Shown here piece by piece: positions 47,501 to 62,500 of a stretch of 64,000 nt of DNA; within the stretch, counting starts at the first letter, position 1; each line of letters starts with the position of its first letter. This stretch comes from Anseranas semipalmata (lineage: Eukaryota; Chordata; Aves; Anseriformes; Anseranatidae), in NCBI GenBank assembly GCA_013399115.1, contig VXAA01000169.1:158465-222464 (forward strand), given 5' to 3'. Under the pieces are notes generated by a model. That model did no database searches and had not been told where the DNA came from. It was given only the letters and a program-made list of their open reading frames with translations. A program made the translations under genes and the position numbers.

Positions 47501-50500
47501 GTCGTCATCATATGTTTGGACATGCAAGGACACTACTTCGGAGGCTCCAGAGAGAGTTTTCCACTGTTCACACTGATAACTTCAAAAATAAGCTCTAAGA
47601 AATTGGTGTCAGTCCACTGGGCTTCAATTATCTGGCTTCCCAATGCTGGAGAAAGTTTGATCAAGTGACAGCAGAGCTGTAAGGTTTTCTTCCCACCAGC
47701 AACTCTTTGGGACAGAATAGTTGTTCTTTACTCTTCCTACCTGACACCCCGTTTCCCAAGCACATACTCCATCTTCACAGGTTCTCAGCGGTACCAACAA
47801 CTCTGTTCGAATCATCAATACATGACTTAGAATTATTAAAACCCTGAAGGCGTCCATGACATTATAGCATTCTGCTAAAAAAAAAAAAAAACCCTAATGA
47901 GTAAAGCCAGGTGATCTAGAAAAGAAAAAAAGAATCACTTGCTGCAATGCAATCCAACAGAAAAATTCTGTATAAGCAATAGAGAAAGATGATACAATAT
48001 GAGTGAACTCATGTACACACCTAATTCAGTTGCTCTCTGCTCTATATATATATAAATATATATATATTTAAAGCTACAAGAAAATATCTAAAAATAAATT
48101 TGGTTATCATAAAACACTGAAGGTGAAAATTTGCTGTACTCATTCCAAACTACAGCTCTAGTCCCAGATACTTTAGAAGTTCTTAGCATACCATAGACAA
48201 ATGATATGTTAAGCCTGAAAAAAATGATAGAAAAATGGTATGAAAATTTTCTGGTATAAAATTATTCTGGGTAGTCAAAGAGAAGCAAAGAGCTGCAGAA
48301 GGACCTGACAATAGTTGTGGATGAAATTAAATACCAGTACATGCAAGGCAAATGAACACTGGGGAAGGAAAAAGCAACAGCAGCTACACACGCACAGTCC
48401 CAGGCTCCGAGATGAGCTGTTCTTACTCTGGTACACGACCCCAAAATCACTGCGGGGAATTCGGGATATCAGTCATCTCACAAACTGGTTATAGCAGAAC
48501 CAGAAAAGGCACAGACAAAGATAATCAGAGAAAGTTTTTTGTGTAAGGAGACACCAAATGCATGAAGACTCACCAGACTGGAAGGGGCACAGTTAGGCAG
48601 GATATGAGAAAGCGCTGCAAAGCCATGGGTCACAGAGGGAGTGATTCATCCGCTGCTGGCAGGACACGGGAAATAGGGTGCACCCGCTGAAGTCATAGGT
48701 GGAAAATTTAGCACAAAAGGGAAGTACTCCCTACTGCCACCCTCCAGAACAATTACACGTTGTAAATGTCACGGGACGCTGTGGAATTCTGAAGTGTAAG
48801 CAGGTTACAAGTGGTATCAGACAAGCTCACGAAGGCCGGGTCCACCAGCGTCCCCCAAAGCAGTGATGCAGACGCAACCCCTGTGCAGCACATCTTACAG
48901 CCACCGAGCGTCCACATGCAGAGCCGTCACGCGTGGGTTCCCTTCCCACGCCCGTGCTGCCGCCGTCCGCTCCCAGAGATCTCCGAGTCACTATCCTGGA
49001 TCTAACTAAAGCTCTTATGGTCCAGAGGACACATACCTAAAGCTGGCGTGCCAATTCAAGAAGGACCACGACTGGAAAGTTAGCTACAGCACCAGTTAGA
49101 ACCAAGACACCCAGTCCTCGTTTTAGAGATGCCGTAATCCAGCTCTCAACCTCAGAGACATGCTGCTGCAGTAGCTTCCATCTGGGGCGTACTTCAAAAG
49201 TTTTTATAGGGTCAGCCACGACAACTAAAAGTTATTTCTAAAAATCAGGCCAAGAGGCCCTGTCCTCTAAACCAGTGAGTTAGACCCTCTGGAAGAGAAC
49301 AACAAACCCACGCCCAACAATAAACAATTTCTTACTATTTTAAGAATTTTAATACTACGAGCACTGTAACATTCAAGTTCAATGCAAGCAAGGTTACAAC
49401 ATCTTTATGTTCATGCTCAAAACTATGTTTTCAATTTACATGTTCAGAAGCAGGAAGTTAATTCAACTTAAGATATTTTTTATTTAAAAAAAAAGAAAAA
49501 AATGTTCAGTAGTTCTGGAAATCTCTTTAGTGAAATTCTAAATACGTTCAACTTGCAATTATCCCAGAGATCTGAGAGAGTACTAAGGTGACCTGAATAA
49601 AGCACAGTAGGTAAAATGACATCTTATACAAATTAGAGTGTAAGTATGTTCACCTTTGAGAAACTTGAAGACATATTTCTATAAAAAGCAGGGACAGATT
49701 TAAACATGGCTATGGAAAAGAGCTCCAGTGAGCATCCCGTACTGTGCATCACACAAGGTCATTCCCAGTTAAAATACCACCAAGGGGATACACATAAGGA
49801 GATCTGAAAGCTTACTGTAAGAGTCCAGAAGCTCAGTAACTAGCAAACGGGAATTAAGACAAAACCATGCAATTTTGTGATACAAATGTGATCAACTTAT
49901 TTGACATAGCAAGAGTGTTAGAAAATTACTGCAGATTTCAGACTCGCAATGAAGTGCAAATCAAAACCAAACAGCAGTTAGAAAAATAAAAATAAAATGT
50001 CTTCGGGGTTGTGTGCATGTTTTTCTCCCTAGCCACAGCTTTCACATCACCTGCTGCATCATACTGTAAGTGGTAATCAGTCATATCTACTTGCTTGAAG
50101 AAAAAAATTGCTAGACTGGAAAAAAACAGTACCTTGCCTCTATTATGAGTTTCTGATAGCTATGTTGAGATGCAGCTTCCCCAGATGCGCACCAACCAAG
50201 CTCCTGAAAGCAGGAGCTAGGGTGACTTCTTGTCCTCATTACCAGATTTTAACTCTTCTGGAGAGAAAATCATCTTGGTATTGTCTGTAATAAGACACCA
50301 AATTATTTCTCTTCCAAAAAGATTCAAGTTATACAGTGATCAAAAGCAAGAAGTGCACTAAACAAAACTGCAGGGTAAATTTAAAAAAAGTAATCCACTG
50401 GGAGATCAAACAGCTCTGTGGGAGAAGCATCATCCTTTCATCACCAAGATACAGTGTGTGCTGTTACTTGCATTTCTAATGAGGACCGGCAGTCTTTGGA

Positions 50501-53500
50501 TTGCTGATTGTTTCACGATATGCAGGCAGGCTGCTTTATATATCTGTAAGCCAAATATGTCATTTAAGTATTATACTCTTATGAAACATTAGCAATGGGA
50601 TTCCCTTATTTACTTTGACAATGGTTAATAGCAGATGCTCAAGGGAAGTGTATAAAAAGAAAAGTGGTCTTGGATTGGATGGACCTATTCTTTAACATAA
50701 GACCGTCAGCTGTTTTATTTTAGGACTAAACAGAGCCCCAGCCTTGCACACTCTACAACAAACTAGACCTAAATTCTTCTGCAAGGCCTCCTCCTTCCTA
50801 GAGAGCAGCAGACTTGCAAAACAGGAATCTATGGTAAAAGGATGTAATGACTCACTGAACTTAAAGGACACAATCAATATAGAAGATTTGTTATCTTTAT
50901 AAAATAGTTCTACTTCCAAGTTCTCAGTATGTAGCAAACATGAGTTTCTGTTTTTTACTGAACCACCCAACAGCACTGTTGAAATTACCAAGCAGAAGTG
51001 GAGAGCTGGAGTAAGTAACATTCAAAGTCTCTGGTGTTTGTAAAGAAGTGGGAGATAAATCCTTTTTTGTCATGGAAAGGTAGCATGTTTTTTTCAGAAA
51101 CAGTGCCATCCTCCTTGATCAAGGATGATCTTACTCTGTCAAAGCTGCCCCAAACTCCAAGAAGCAAGGCAGCCTCAGGTTTCCCTCAGACAGCTGCAAG
51201 TTGCTTTTCCAAAGTGATAACGCCTGTAGCACTGCTGTGAAAAAAATTCCTATGTTATCACCCCCAGACTCTGTGTAGGGCCTGTGCAAAACAAGGATTT
51301 CCCTGGAAAAAAATCACCACTTCAGCCGCTGGTTGAACTCCTGAGTGTATGGTCACTGGGGAGGGCAGAGGGAGAGGCTTGGGAGGGAGCGTTGCAGGAG
51401 CTAGAAGTAACAGTGAAGAAAGAAAGTGTTTGTCAGCTACTTCCTAGGACACCAGTCATTAAAAAAATGCATAAGAACATCCAGAAAATGATGGGGGGGG
51501 TAAGATTGATCAAGACCAGCACCACTATCACAAAAACAACTGAACATGCAACCATCAGACATAAGAGAAATACTAATTATAATTTAAGTATATGTGTTTG
51601 AGGCCTCACACTTTTCTTGACCCAAGAACTCTTTCTATTATATATACATGTGTCTGCAGCATGAGAAGAAATACAGTAACAGTTTAATAAATCATGAAGT
51701 ACTGTTAATATGTTCCAAATACGTTTTTTCAAGAAATTTAATCAAGTTCTTACCCCAAGAGCATGCATGATGACAATTTCCCAGTAATAAGAGGTAATTT
51801 TTTTCTCAGCCAGCATTCAATTACAATATTACTCGCATCTTTGTACCAATGACTGATACACAGCGCAAGAAGATATACCATGTCTTAATGACATACCCTT
51901 GCTTACACTTCATTGATTAAAGAGGAAAATGTTTGTATGCGAAAATTTGGTTTTACCCACATCCAGGGACAATAAAGATCTCTAAAAAAAACTCCAAGAA
52001 AATATTTAATTTCTGAGCACTCAATATCAAATCCAATCAATTGTGGGCAGAAGAAAAAAACAACAAGCAAAAACAAAGTAACAGCTATTTACAACTATCA
52101 GGTATTTGGTGCTGCTTTTCCTTTTTTAATGAACTTCCTAGAAGCGTTTTAGATCTCTGTATTTAAGTGAGTGTTTTAACTATCTACCCAGATATAGATA
52201 TATAAAAAGACAGAACCACAAAGAAGATGGTTATATATACACACAACTTCTCTCTCCATTAGTTTAGGCCCGAGACAAAGAACTGCTGAGGAGTAAAGTT
52301 TTTGAACAGTATCCCATCCTAGGTTTCAATAAGATTTGCTGCTATTTCCAGCATATTGCTCTGTTCAACAGGTAAGAGCATGCTTTCGGCAAAAAAGCTG
52401 ACATTTCTTTGTCAGAAAGTTAAATTCAACACATAATAATCTCCCACAAGCCCTATTATTTAATAACAAAGTGATTTTTAGTCTATTGTCATTATAGGAA
52501 AAAAACTAAATTGGGTTTAGCAGCACCTTAACATTGAGGTGGAAAAGATGACGTAGCCATTAAATATAACCTCCAAAAGTATGTTAAACCATAGGACACT
52601 AGTCAAAAACTTCATAAAAGTTTTACATCACAGAATGGCTTGGGTTGGAAGGGACCTTAAGGATCACCAAATTCCAACCCCCCTGACATGGGCAGGGACA
52701 CCTCCCACTAGACCAGGTTGCCCAAAGCCCCATCCAACCTGGCCTTGAACACTTCCAGGGATGGGGAATCCACAACTTCTTTGGGCAACCTGGTCCAGTG
52801 CCTCACCACCCTCTGAGTGAAGAATTTCTTCCTTATATCTCTAGATCTACTCTCTTTTAGTTTAAAGCCATTACTCCTTGTCCTATCACTACACTCCCTG
52901 ATAAAGAGCTCCCCTCTCCAACTCTGACATACTAAGATATAGAATGGTCACCAAACTTTTCAAAAGAAAACCATTGTTACATAGTGAGTTGCCTACCTGT
53001 GTGAGACACACACACACAAAACAAAGACATTGCTGCTGATTTCTCATAACCTGAAACATGCTGTTACTAACTTCTGAGTAATTTTTTTATTTTAATATAC
53101 TTTAGTTCAATGCAAGAATAGAAAGTTTATTTCCTACCTGTAATGTACATGTGTAACTGTTGGTTGCCGGTAGCCAAGAATCCAAGTTTGGATGTCTATA
53201 GGTTCACCTTTGGGATATGCAATGGTTGTATCTATCACCCACTGGAGGCCTTTGGATTTGCTCTCTAGGAGTAAAAAGAAATGCTATATTAAAATTAATC
53301 AGAAAGTGCATGCCACTGATTTGATAGTTATTCCATTTTTAGACTACTTTATGAGCTACGAAGCACACGTATAGCTTAAAATTTTGAAAAAATAAGACAG
53401 CCAGAAATCAAATCTAGATTTCTTACAGTGCACAAAAATACTCTTACAAACTTTGGCAAGACCAAAATTTTCCTACAACACAATTCTACCCTTTGGGTAT

Positions 53501-56500
53501 AGTCATTTAACACGTTGGCCCAAATCTCAGGTGATTCCCCTGATTCCCCAAAAGGAAAACTTCAAAAAATAAAAATCCAACTTTCTTTGCACATTAAGGA
53601 CATTTACAACTGGGCCTTTGTAAGAGCTCTCAGCATCTACTGCAATTGCAGCTCACTGATGAACCAACAGCCATGCAGATCGCTTTGGGCAACACACCTC
53701 ACTGCAGGGGTAGGGCAAGTAGATAAAAGTGATTTATGTCATATAATGCAGTTGGATTTACAAAGGCATAAAAAAAAAAAAAGCTCTTAAAGGTTCTTAA
53801 AAATCTGAGTTGCAAGATAAAGAGGAAAAAACAGTCACTTTGGGTATGAAAGACAAGAAAGCAATGAATAGGAAAAGACGGTCAGTTTTCACAATGGAGA
53901 TTCCATCCACGAGGTCTCTGGAAGGCTGATACCTGTGCATGGTCATGCACTGCTCAGCATATTCAGAAAATGAAAAAGGGTGAAAGGAGGTGAACATACT
54001 TGCTATGTAAATTATTCAGTAGAGCCAAATCTAAACCTTAACGTGTTACTACCAGCAATAGTCAAGGACATGTATCAGCTTAGCCATGACCTCTCTCTGC
54101 TCTTGCTTCAGCCCATCTGGCCCATCTTCAATCCACAGGTTCACAAAGGGGGAGAGCAGCAAACCTGGAAAGCGAGCCAAGGAGGGGCACGTTGCCAGAT
54201 GGCACTTTGAGTTTAGTTTGTCAATCTTATTTCTATTCTGTGGGAACTGGAGTTGCCTTGTATCTGAGGTCATGTCACATTTGGGCTAGTAGAGTAATAG
54301 CATATGCTTACATCACACCCAGCAGTATCTTACAGAATTTAAAAAGCTGACTATTAAGAACAGCCACCTGTTGGCAGAAATAAGAGGTGTTACCTCTTAG
54401 TACAAAGTTCAAGACTCTTCAAGCCTGCAACTCAGATACTTAAATATGATAGAGGGAGAAGTACAATGGGAGAAGTGTGATGTACGTTTGCTCCATTCAT
54501 ACTTCTCCTCCAGTATGCACCTGGAACCACAGAAAGGATCTGGGGCTAGACGTCTTGTCCAAAATCACCACTCAAATTTTACAGAGGAGCTACTGCACAC
54601 ATGAAGAAGTCTACCACACAGTCTGAGGCACACTCTAAAAGCCACCTCAACTAGAACATACCTGAACAGGCAAGGACTGACTCACAGGTTTCTATCTGCA
54701 TTTCATTTAATTTCATTTGCACTTAATTAAATTAACTGTGTGAAGACACTTACAGCAATGCTATCACATGCATCTATCATTTTATAAAAGCAACTAGTGT
54801 TGTCACAGTGTCTACCTATACCACTTCATTACAAATGCAAATACACTGCCTGAGCAAGGCTAGACAGTATTTCGTAACATTTAATTCATAAATTATTAGT
54901 AGCATGCAATGTTCCAAAATTTGACAACATGCAAGCTACACAGGCCAAGCTGAAACATCCGCAGTGTCACCTTCTGGAAATACTGTATTTCAAAATGCTG
55001 ACAGACACGTGAAACGAGAACACAAGGTACCATCGGAGGCTCCAGGCCTGACAGGATCATGACAAAGTGCTTGTCAAGTCTCTCTTAAGAAAAGCGCTAA
55101 GTATAGAGCCCTTCATTTTAAAAGTAGCAATGTATTAGAGAAAAGCCAATATGAAATTAATAGTAAATCCACATAAGTATTCGTTCAGAAATGGATTTCA
55201 GAACAAGGCCATTCAATTTATTATTTTCCCAGATGTAAAGTGAGAATGGATAAAGACAAATAAATTGTATGAGTAAGCAACAAAGATCATTAACTGTAAT
55301 TAAAAAGTGCCAGATGAATATGGGCGCATTATCTTATTATTTACAGTAAAATGTTTTAAAATCATTTATGAAATATTTAGCTAGTATTTCAAACTGTTCT
55401 TTCAGTGGATAATGGTTCAAACTTCCTTATGGGAAGACTGCTGCAGTCCTCCTCATTGCTGATTTCTTACCTTCTACTTTTGTGGGGCAGAGCTGCGCGT
55501 GGATTCCTCAGATCAGTGCCAACCTCATCTCCAGCCCCTTCCAGGGCAGGGTGAGGAGAAAAACCTGCCTCTGGCAGTCTACCAGGAACCCCAAGGTAGA
55601 AAAAAACAAATGTTCTGAAGGCAACATCAGCCTCCTTAGGCCTTCCTTTGGAGCAAGCAGGTCTTAGTGCAGCTACCTCCACGTGTAATTACAAAGACAC
55701 TATCAAATCACAACCACAGACACCTTTTCTGCATACTCGGGTTTAAAATAAGCCTTACATAATCATCCAAGATCTCATGCTGACAAAAAAAGCCTAAGTC
55801 ACCAAGGATTTTTACAAAATTAATTCTGAAGTAAATGTTACTGTCCTTTCTGAGGGGTTATATTGTGCTGTGTCCTGTCTATGAGGCAATTTTATTTTTA
55901 AAGCCACAAAACTAGCAGATCCTGAAAGACAACTGCACACAACACAAAGGACCTCTACGTCTCTGAGGATGCTGCTTTCAGACGTAAGCAGACCTTTGAA
56001 CAAGAAGGAATTCAGGACAGATTGCCACATAAGTTATAAAATGGTGTGAATCTCAGGTATGGTATTTGTAGCAGAAAAAAAGGGCACTGAGTATACCTGT
56101 TCAAGAACTCTTCTTGCCAAGTTTGGCTTAGCCAAGGCAGCCACAGATGTTTCTGGCAGCCAAACTCTTTTGAACTTTCGACCTCCATTAAAAGACACCC
56201 TCACCCTTCATTTCTAGTACCTGCTGAAAGATTGAGCAGCCTGGCTGCCAGAGACTTCAGCAGCAGAAACAGCTGCAGGGGCCAAATTTAAGCTGACCTC
56301 TCCAAGGACTAGTTTTTCTTCCACAATGTCAGTCTGCTTGCCACTTTCAGCACAGGTGGATGATTCCGATTTCTCAAACTGCCTCAAAATGCCAGCAGTC
56401 TGATTCTTTTTAAACTGTACATAAATGTCCAAAACAGGCCTGTAGGGATCTGTCCTACCCAGCTGTATCCAAGCCATGTAGTAAAAATAAACTTTAGTAT

Positions 56501-59500
56501 CAATGGTACACACTTGCCTTGTGAGTGCTAAGACAAGAAATGCACGAAGACGAGACTGAACAATCACATGTAACTGTAGTTTTCTGGTCTAGACAAAAAT
56601 CAAAATAAAACTTAAACAGTCTCCTAACTTTTTTTTTTTTTTTTAAATCACCAGCAGAGGTAAATCTTCATAACCATTATTCTCTATTTTTATTTTAACT
56701 CTGCATTCAGTGATGGTAAAATGCTTTTTATTTAGTTCAGGCAGACTCTTCCAGACACTCAGTGCTCTGTCACCTTCTATAGTGCTTGCACAGCAGACGC
56801 TTGACCGCCCCCAATCAGAAATTTATTGAGGCTCAGAGTTTCTCACTGTCCCCTCCATTTATTCCCTGGGGTGACTCCAACCAGTGCTGCCATCCATGTT
56901 CGACTAGGAGCAGGCCTCTCCAAGCCCGCCAGCAGACCGTCGGTATTTACCACTGAGAAGAAGAGTAAGCTATAAAGAGAGGTTTAGCTGGAAACCTTGC
57001 CTCCGGCCACGCTCTGGACAGGACAACACTGTCAAGTTGCATTTGGAATAGGAAAGAAAGCATCAACCAAAAGTGAACCTGGGGACTACAGTTTCCACAT
57101 TTAAAAGAAAATATTTGCTAGCATTCACTAGTATTCAGGTGTGGCTTCCTGAACAGCTTACATCGCTCTAAAGGCAGCCAAAAGAGGCCGTTGCCTCCCC
57201 TGCACAGCAACACGTTCCTGCCATTGCCCTCTACTTGTCCTCTTGTGATCAGCTGGACTGCTGACCTCAAAATTGAGTCTTTCCTCAAAGATTAGCTCTC
57301 AGACAGAACATCTTGCTCATCGTCCTAAGACTACACTGTAACAAATCACTTGGGAACAAAAACAGAAGCCCCCTTTCCAGGATTAAAAAACCAAACCAAA
57401 CAAACAAAAACACCTTCCCACATGTTACTCAAGTCACATTCCACCACAAACAGTGAATCAAAACATGGGAGTTAAAAAATCAAATATGAACTCCACTGTC
57501 CAGCTCTACAGAAAAGAAAATTGAATTTCTCTGAGAAAAAGCATCAAAACTGAGAGTACTGTGCTCCATTTGAAAACAGTAAGATAAGATCTCAATATGG
57601 CTGCGGCCAAGCTCATAGCACCCTTTTATCAGACAGAAATTGCTACGTGGTAAAATAAAATAGGGTAAAAAAAATATACTAGAGCACAGTCGATCAAAAA
57701 TAAGCTCTGGAATGCATATCTTCAGTGAGCAATTGCTGCAAACTCCTTTGAATTGCCAACTGTTCCTTCTTAAGAGTTGGATCTACACACACCTCAACTG
57801 AAGAAAAAGACTAGTTGATTTTTGCCAGAAGATTTTGCTAGTTCTAAAACTCATGAGACAATCGATTGTTTCCAACTCAGGAGACGTTCTACTTGCAACT
57901 GTGGCCTAAGTGCCCTGTAAAAAGAAAAAAACACAACAAAGCCACCAAACAAAAATACCCCCACCATCAGTCCCCACAGGGGTAAAATGATAGATAGGCA
58001 TCAAGTACCTTTATGCTGTCTGTATTTCTATTTTGCACTAGCACCCAGGAAACTCAACAGGAAAGGGATATAATTTTTCATGAGGAGTTAACGTATAAAG
58101 CAATTCAAAGAAAATTTGGTGAGGGGGGAGATGAACTCTAATCATTATTAATAAAACTTGGAGGTAACTAAAAGATTGGGAGAATGATAAATAATGGAGA
58201 AGAACGCTTATTATAGTAAGTTGAATAACTTGGTAACCCAGGACAAAGGAACACCAGGGACATCGTTAAATAATACAGTACAGAGCACAAGAAGTAGTAG
58301 TGCAGAGGAAAAATGTTTCCACTGAACCATGAAGTTCAAGTGCGATGCTACCAAGACAAAAAAGTCAATTCCCAAGCAAGGGAGTGCAGTTATGAAGTAC
58401 AAAAAGTTTACGCACAATTTCTATGAAAGGCACTGGTGAAACCATAACTGTACATTCAACATCTGGCTGTAGCATCCACAACTCAATGCCGGTGAAACAA
58501 AAGACACATGCAAGCTTGATTTCACTGAGACAGGTTTCTTCGTGTGGTTAAAAAAGGCAAAAGTAAAACAGATAAAAAGGAAACACGCCCACTAACTTGC
58601 TAGACTTTGTAATTATATAAACTTACACGGTTATTTTATATTTCATTCAACTGAACAAATATTCCTCAATTTTCTGAAGTAGTAAGAGTAAAGTAAAAGC
58701 ATTCGGAAGGCAGAAGATTAGACCAAGAGTCTTCTACACAAGATATAGATCAGGAACTAAACCTTCATACATCTCCGGAGGGAAAATTTTACCACAGTAA
58801 AATGTTACCATGGATGAAACATTTTTGTGAGCTTAAGAGAGGAGAGGACTTAAACAGCTCAGCTTCACATGTGTCAACTATTACTCTTTCCTAGCATATA
58901 AAATTTATTTTTACTTCTCTTTTCCTTCCCTTTTATTATGTTTTCCTGTCCACTGTTCTTTTAGTCTGAAAGAATAATAGCTAAAAACAAGCATTTCTCT
59001 CCTATTTTTCCCCACTTCTGTCTTTTCAGTAGGATGGGTAGATGTACTTCCATTATATTTCTGAGATGATTCATTTATTTTATTACCCAACTAGGTCAAC
59101 TATTATCAGATGTCCATTTCTCAAGAGTGTGAATCATGCCACTCAAACAAACAAACAAAACCAGCAGGGCTTGATGTTCAGTGAAGTTGCACTCTAAGAT
59201 AGCAATCTAAAAGTATGAAAACACAAAATTTGTTTGGCTCCCTTCCAGAACCAGAAGGCCTGTAATTCATTTCAGGAACTTACTTTTCATACCTTTTCGC
59301 CTTTGAAAGAAGAAGAAACTGAACAGGCCAAACTTTTCTTTCTTCTCTTTTTTTTTTTTTTTTTTTTTNGGTTAAAACCTAGAATCTCCTAAGAAAATGA
59401 GGGCTTTCTTGAGTCTTTCTTTTCTGAACGTAGCCTGAAAGGAAATATTCTGATGCATTCCACAGATTGATTTTCAGTTCATTTAAAATCATCCCTCCAC

Positions 59501-62500
59501 TCCTCCAAGAACATCATCTCCATTCATTTCCTATGTTGACAAGATTAACTTCAAAACTAAAAGTCTGGAAGTAATTTCTGTATGAGGCTTCCCGTTAACC
59601 CTGAAATTTGAACTTCAGCACGATAAAAAAAAAAAAGTAATCTGCATATGTGGCTTCATTAGGATGGGTATTTGGTCCCAAATGAGTGAAACTACTAAAG
59701 GATTATACTAAGTTTGGTATGGAAATACCAGCACCACCCACCGATAAGAGAACACCACAAATCCCCAATCCATTGTTTCTATAATAAGTAAAAGAAATCC
59801 AAAGCTAGGCTAACTAAGATCCAACTCCACTGTCTAAAAGTGCCAAGAAGTTAATTTTAAATACTGAGTGACTAGAAGCACCAAGTCCCTTAACTACAGG
59901 CATTATTTATATCCCAACTGTACTCTCCCCTACAACCCAGGCATCCCAAAACAACGATCCTGCAGGAATATTTTTGATTCCTCATAACTCTTCCAATACA
60001 AGAGACCCAAAACAATCTTTCACATCCAGTCAGTGACAGCACAACTCCTAGCAACAAAAAAGACAGTCATCATAAAAATCTGTAGAGAATAAAAGAACTT
60101 GAACTCAATAGAAAATAGTTCATGAACAATGAAGTACTGGATGCAAAATAACTTTTAAAGCCAGAAATAAAGATTTCAATGTAGTTTATTCCATATTCCA
60201 GAAATACTTTTACTATAGTTCCATAGTACCATAAAGCAGCATAAACCATCGCTTATGCTGAAAGGAGCTGCCCCACCTTCTTGCCCATGCCAGGTGCTCA
60301 TTCCAGTATCTGCTCTACCCATCACTTGTGCTGAGACGAGCATTCATGCAGTCACAGTGCAGACGAAATCAAATTGAAACTAAGGTTTTCATTTTATTTT
60401 TTGTCTCAGTATCAAAAATAAAATTAGAGGAAATGAAAGCAAACATGAAAACATTTATATAAATATAAGGGTGCATTATGGATATATTTGACATTTAGAG
60501 AGACCAATTCAGTACACATAGAAGGTTTTGCTTAATAACACAAACATCTTGGACATTCAATTTGCTTTTTATCCACGAGAGTTAAGCGATCTTTACCTTT
60601 TATCACAGCGTCTCCACCTGCAGGAGTCCCATTTTCTTGCGGAGCAACAAGCGTTTTCAGAATTACTTGTGTTGCCCCAAGTCTTGGCAGGGTGACATGT
60701 TTAAGAAATGGCAAATTGTTTTTCTTGGCAAATGCCTGGCTTGTTTCCCTCCTTTTCCTAAGAAAGCCACCCTCTGGAAATAAAACAATCCATTTCCGAT
60801 TACGGCTCCTGTAATATTTTTCTAGATGCTCCTTGAGTAACACAAGCTGCTGGTCACGGTGTGCTTTTCCCTGTAAGAATAAAACATTGCCAAATTAAAT
60901 GAATGCTTAAAAGAGACAACATTAGATGGATAATTACTACATTTCTGAGATTTCTCTCCCCTTGCAGAGACACAAACAAGCCTCTATGAGGCATAAAACA
61001 ATGTTCTCCTCAGAGTACCCACTGGTGGCCGGGTTAATGCCACTTCACAAAAAGGATGAAAAAAAACCCTTGTTAATGAGGATGGAACTCTCTATTTGAC
61101 AATTTCTCTGCAGGAGTAACATCCGGATGGCGAATGGGTACTTCACCTATCAGGAGGACATCTTCACAGAGTTTCCTATTGAATTCTCCAAGTTGAAATT
61201 GCTGAACTAAATTCTGCAAACACAACCTGGGGGTCAAGCTATGTTTCTGAGGTTCATGTATCACCAGTAATTTCTACAAGCCAAACAGTAACTTTCCTTG
61301 CATCATCTTCCATGCGCCTCTTCCCCTCAGTCCCAGCTGGGAAGAGACCTGCATGGGCAACAGAAGTCACAGCTGGACCTCAATGCCAGGCCCGGGTTCC
61401 CCACCACAGCAGAACCACAGATTCCTCCCAAAACCACACGGCTTGGGTGCTTCCTCTCAGCTGCAATCAGCACCCCGACAGGCACGTTTAGTGACTGGAC
61501 CCCTTCCATATCATATATGAAAGGAAAAAACCCTCATTTGAAAAATGAAAGGCCGGGCTGTAATGTTTACAGGTTTCCTTCCTCTAGAAGAAACTGTTGA
61601 GTAGGAAGCAATTTTTGCTTTGTGTAAACTTAAAAAAAGCCCACAGCAATAAAAATGAGATCCTAGCCAACAAGATGTTGTACGATACCAGGTTCTAGTT
61701 TGATAATTAGCTGCATATGGGCTATAGCCAGGTGATAATTAAACCCGAAGGACCAGGGGTAGGGAAAAAGACTCATTAATCTCTCCTCTTTAATATATTA
61801 GGACAACTTTTTCCACTTAAGACAGTAAAATTTGTCCTTAATTACTGCAGAAATATCTACAGTATCTTCAACAACAATCTTTTCTCTTCCCACCTCCACA
61901 CAAAGCAAGAGCAAGCCACCCAAATTTTCACAGGCATGAATTTACATCATTTAGCATTTTAAGGACTGTGAAAGTTCAATGCAATTGTCACAAACCTTCC
62001 ACTGTACTTTTTTTTCCTTTCCCTGTCAGGATGAAAGAGGGAAGTAGGGGGATTGAGTAGAAAACAACAAGAAACAGTATTTTATTAAGACACGTTTTGT
62101 GAAAGTGTTTCTCCTAGATTTTAAAATCTCACCATTCCAATTATTTCCAACTTACCTCATGAAAAGGAAGGAAAAAGCTCTGCCTGTTCATATTAATGCA
62201 ATTAAAGAGCAATATAAAAGTTCCTCTGTTAAAACAGTCCTCTGACACCAGACCACATGACTCCAGGATAGCACAGTAGTTAAGAAAAGAGCAGTGAACA
62301 ATAAACTTTTTGCAAGTTAAATATCAGAACTTTCCAAAACCTAAACATACCTGGCAAATATGACAGGTGGATAAACTGAAATTTAGCAAACACCGTGAGG
62401 TTTAAGATGTGGCTGTAATACAGAAAAATCTACCGGGCTAATGTGAAAGAAAGTAGTGTTTAAGGCAAAAAGCAACCACGACAACTAGTGGAACACTGGA

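Larger units (their letters stand above)
40109..53137 (-). other. LPGAT1 intron (13 kb)
   Basis: Holds a CR1 copy (52628-52928), a GC-rich patch (42930-43165), a smaller GC-rich patch (about 48810-48980) and an AT-dinucleotide stretch (48043-48070). No further exon was recognised. Confidence 0.8.

Noticed and set aside
61073..61264. 63-codon minus frame near an LPGAT1 exon
   Set aside because: The adjacent LPGAT1 exons join in phase without it, and it has no recognisable homology.
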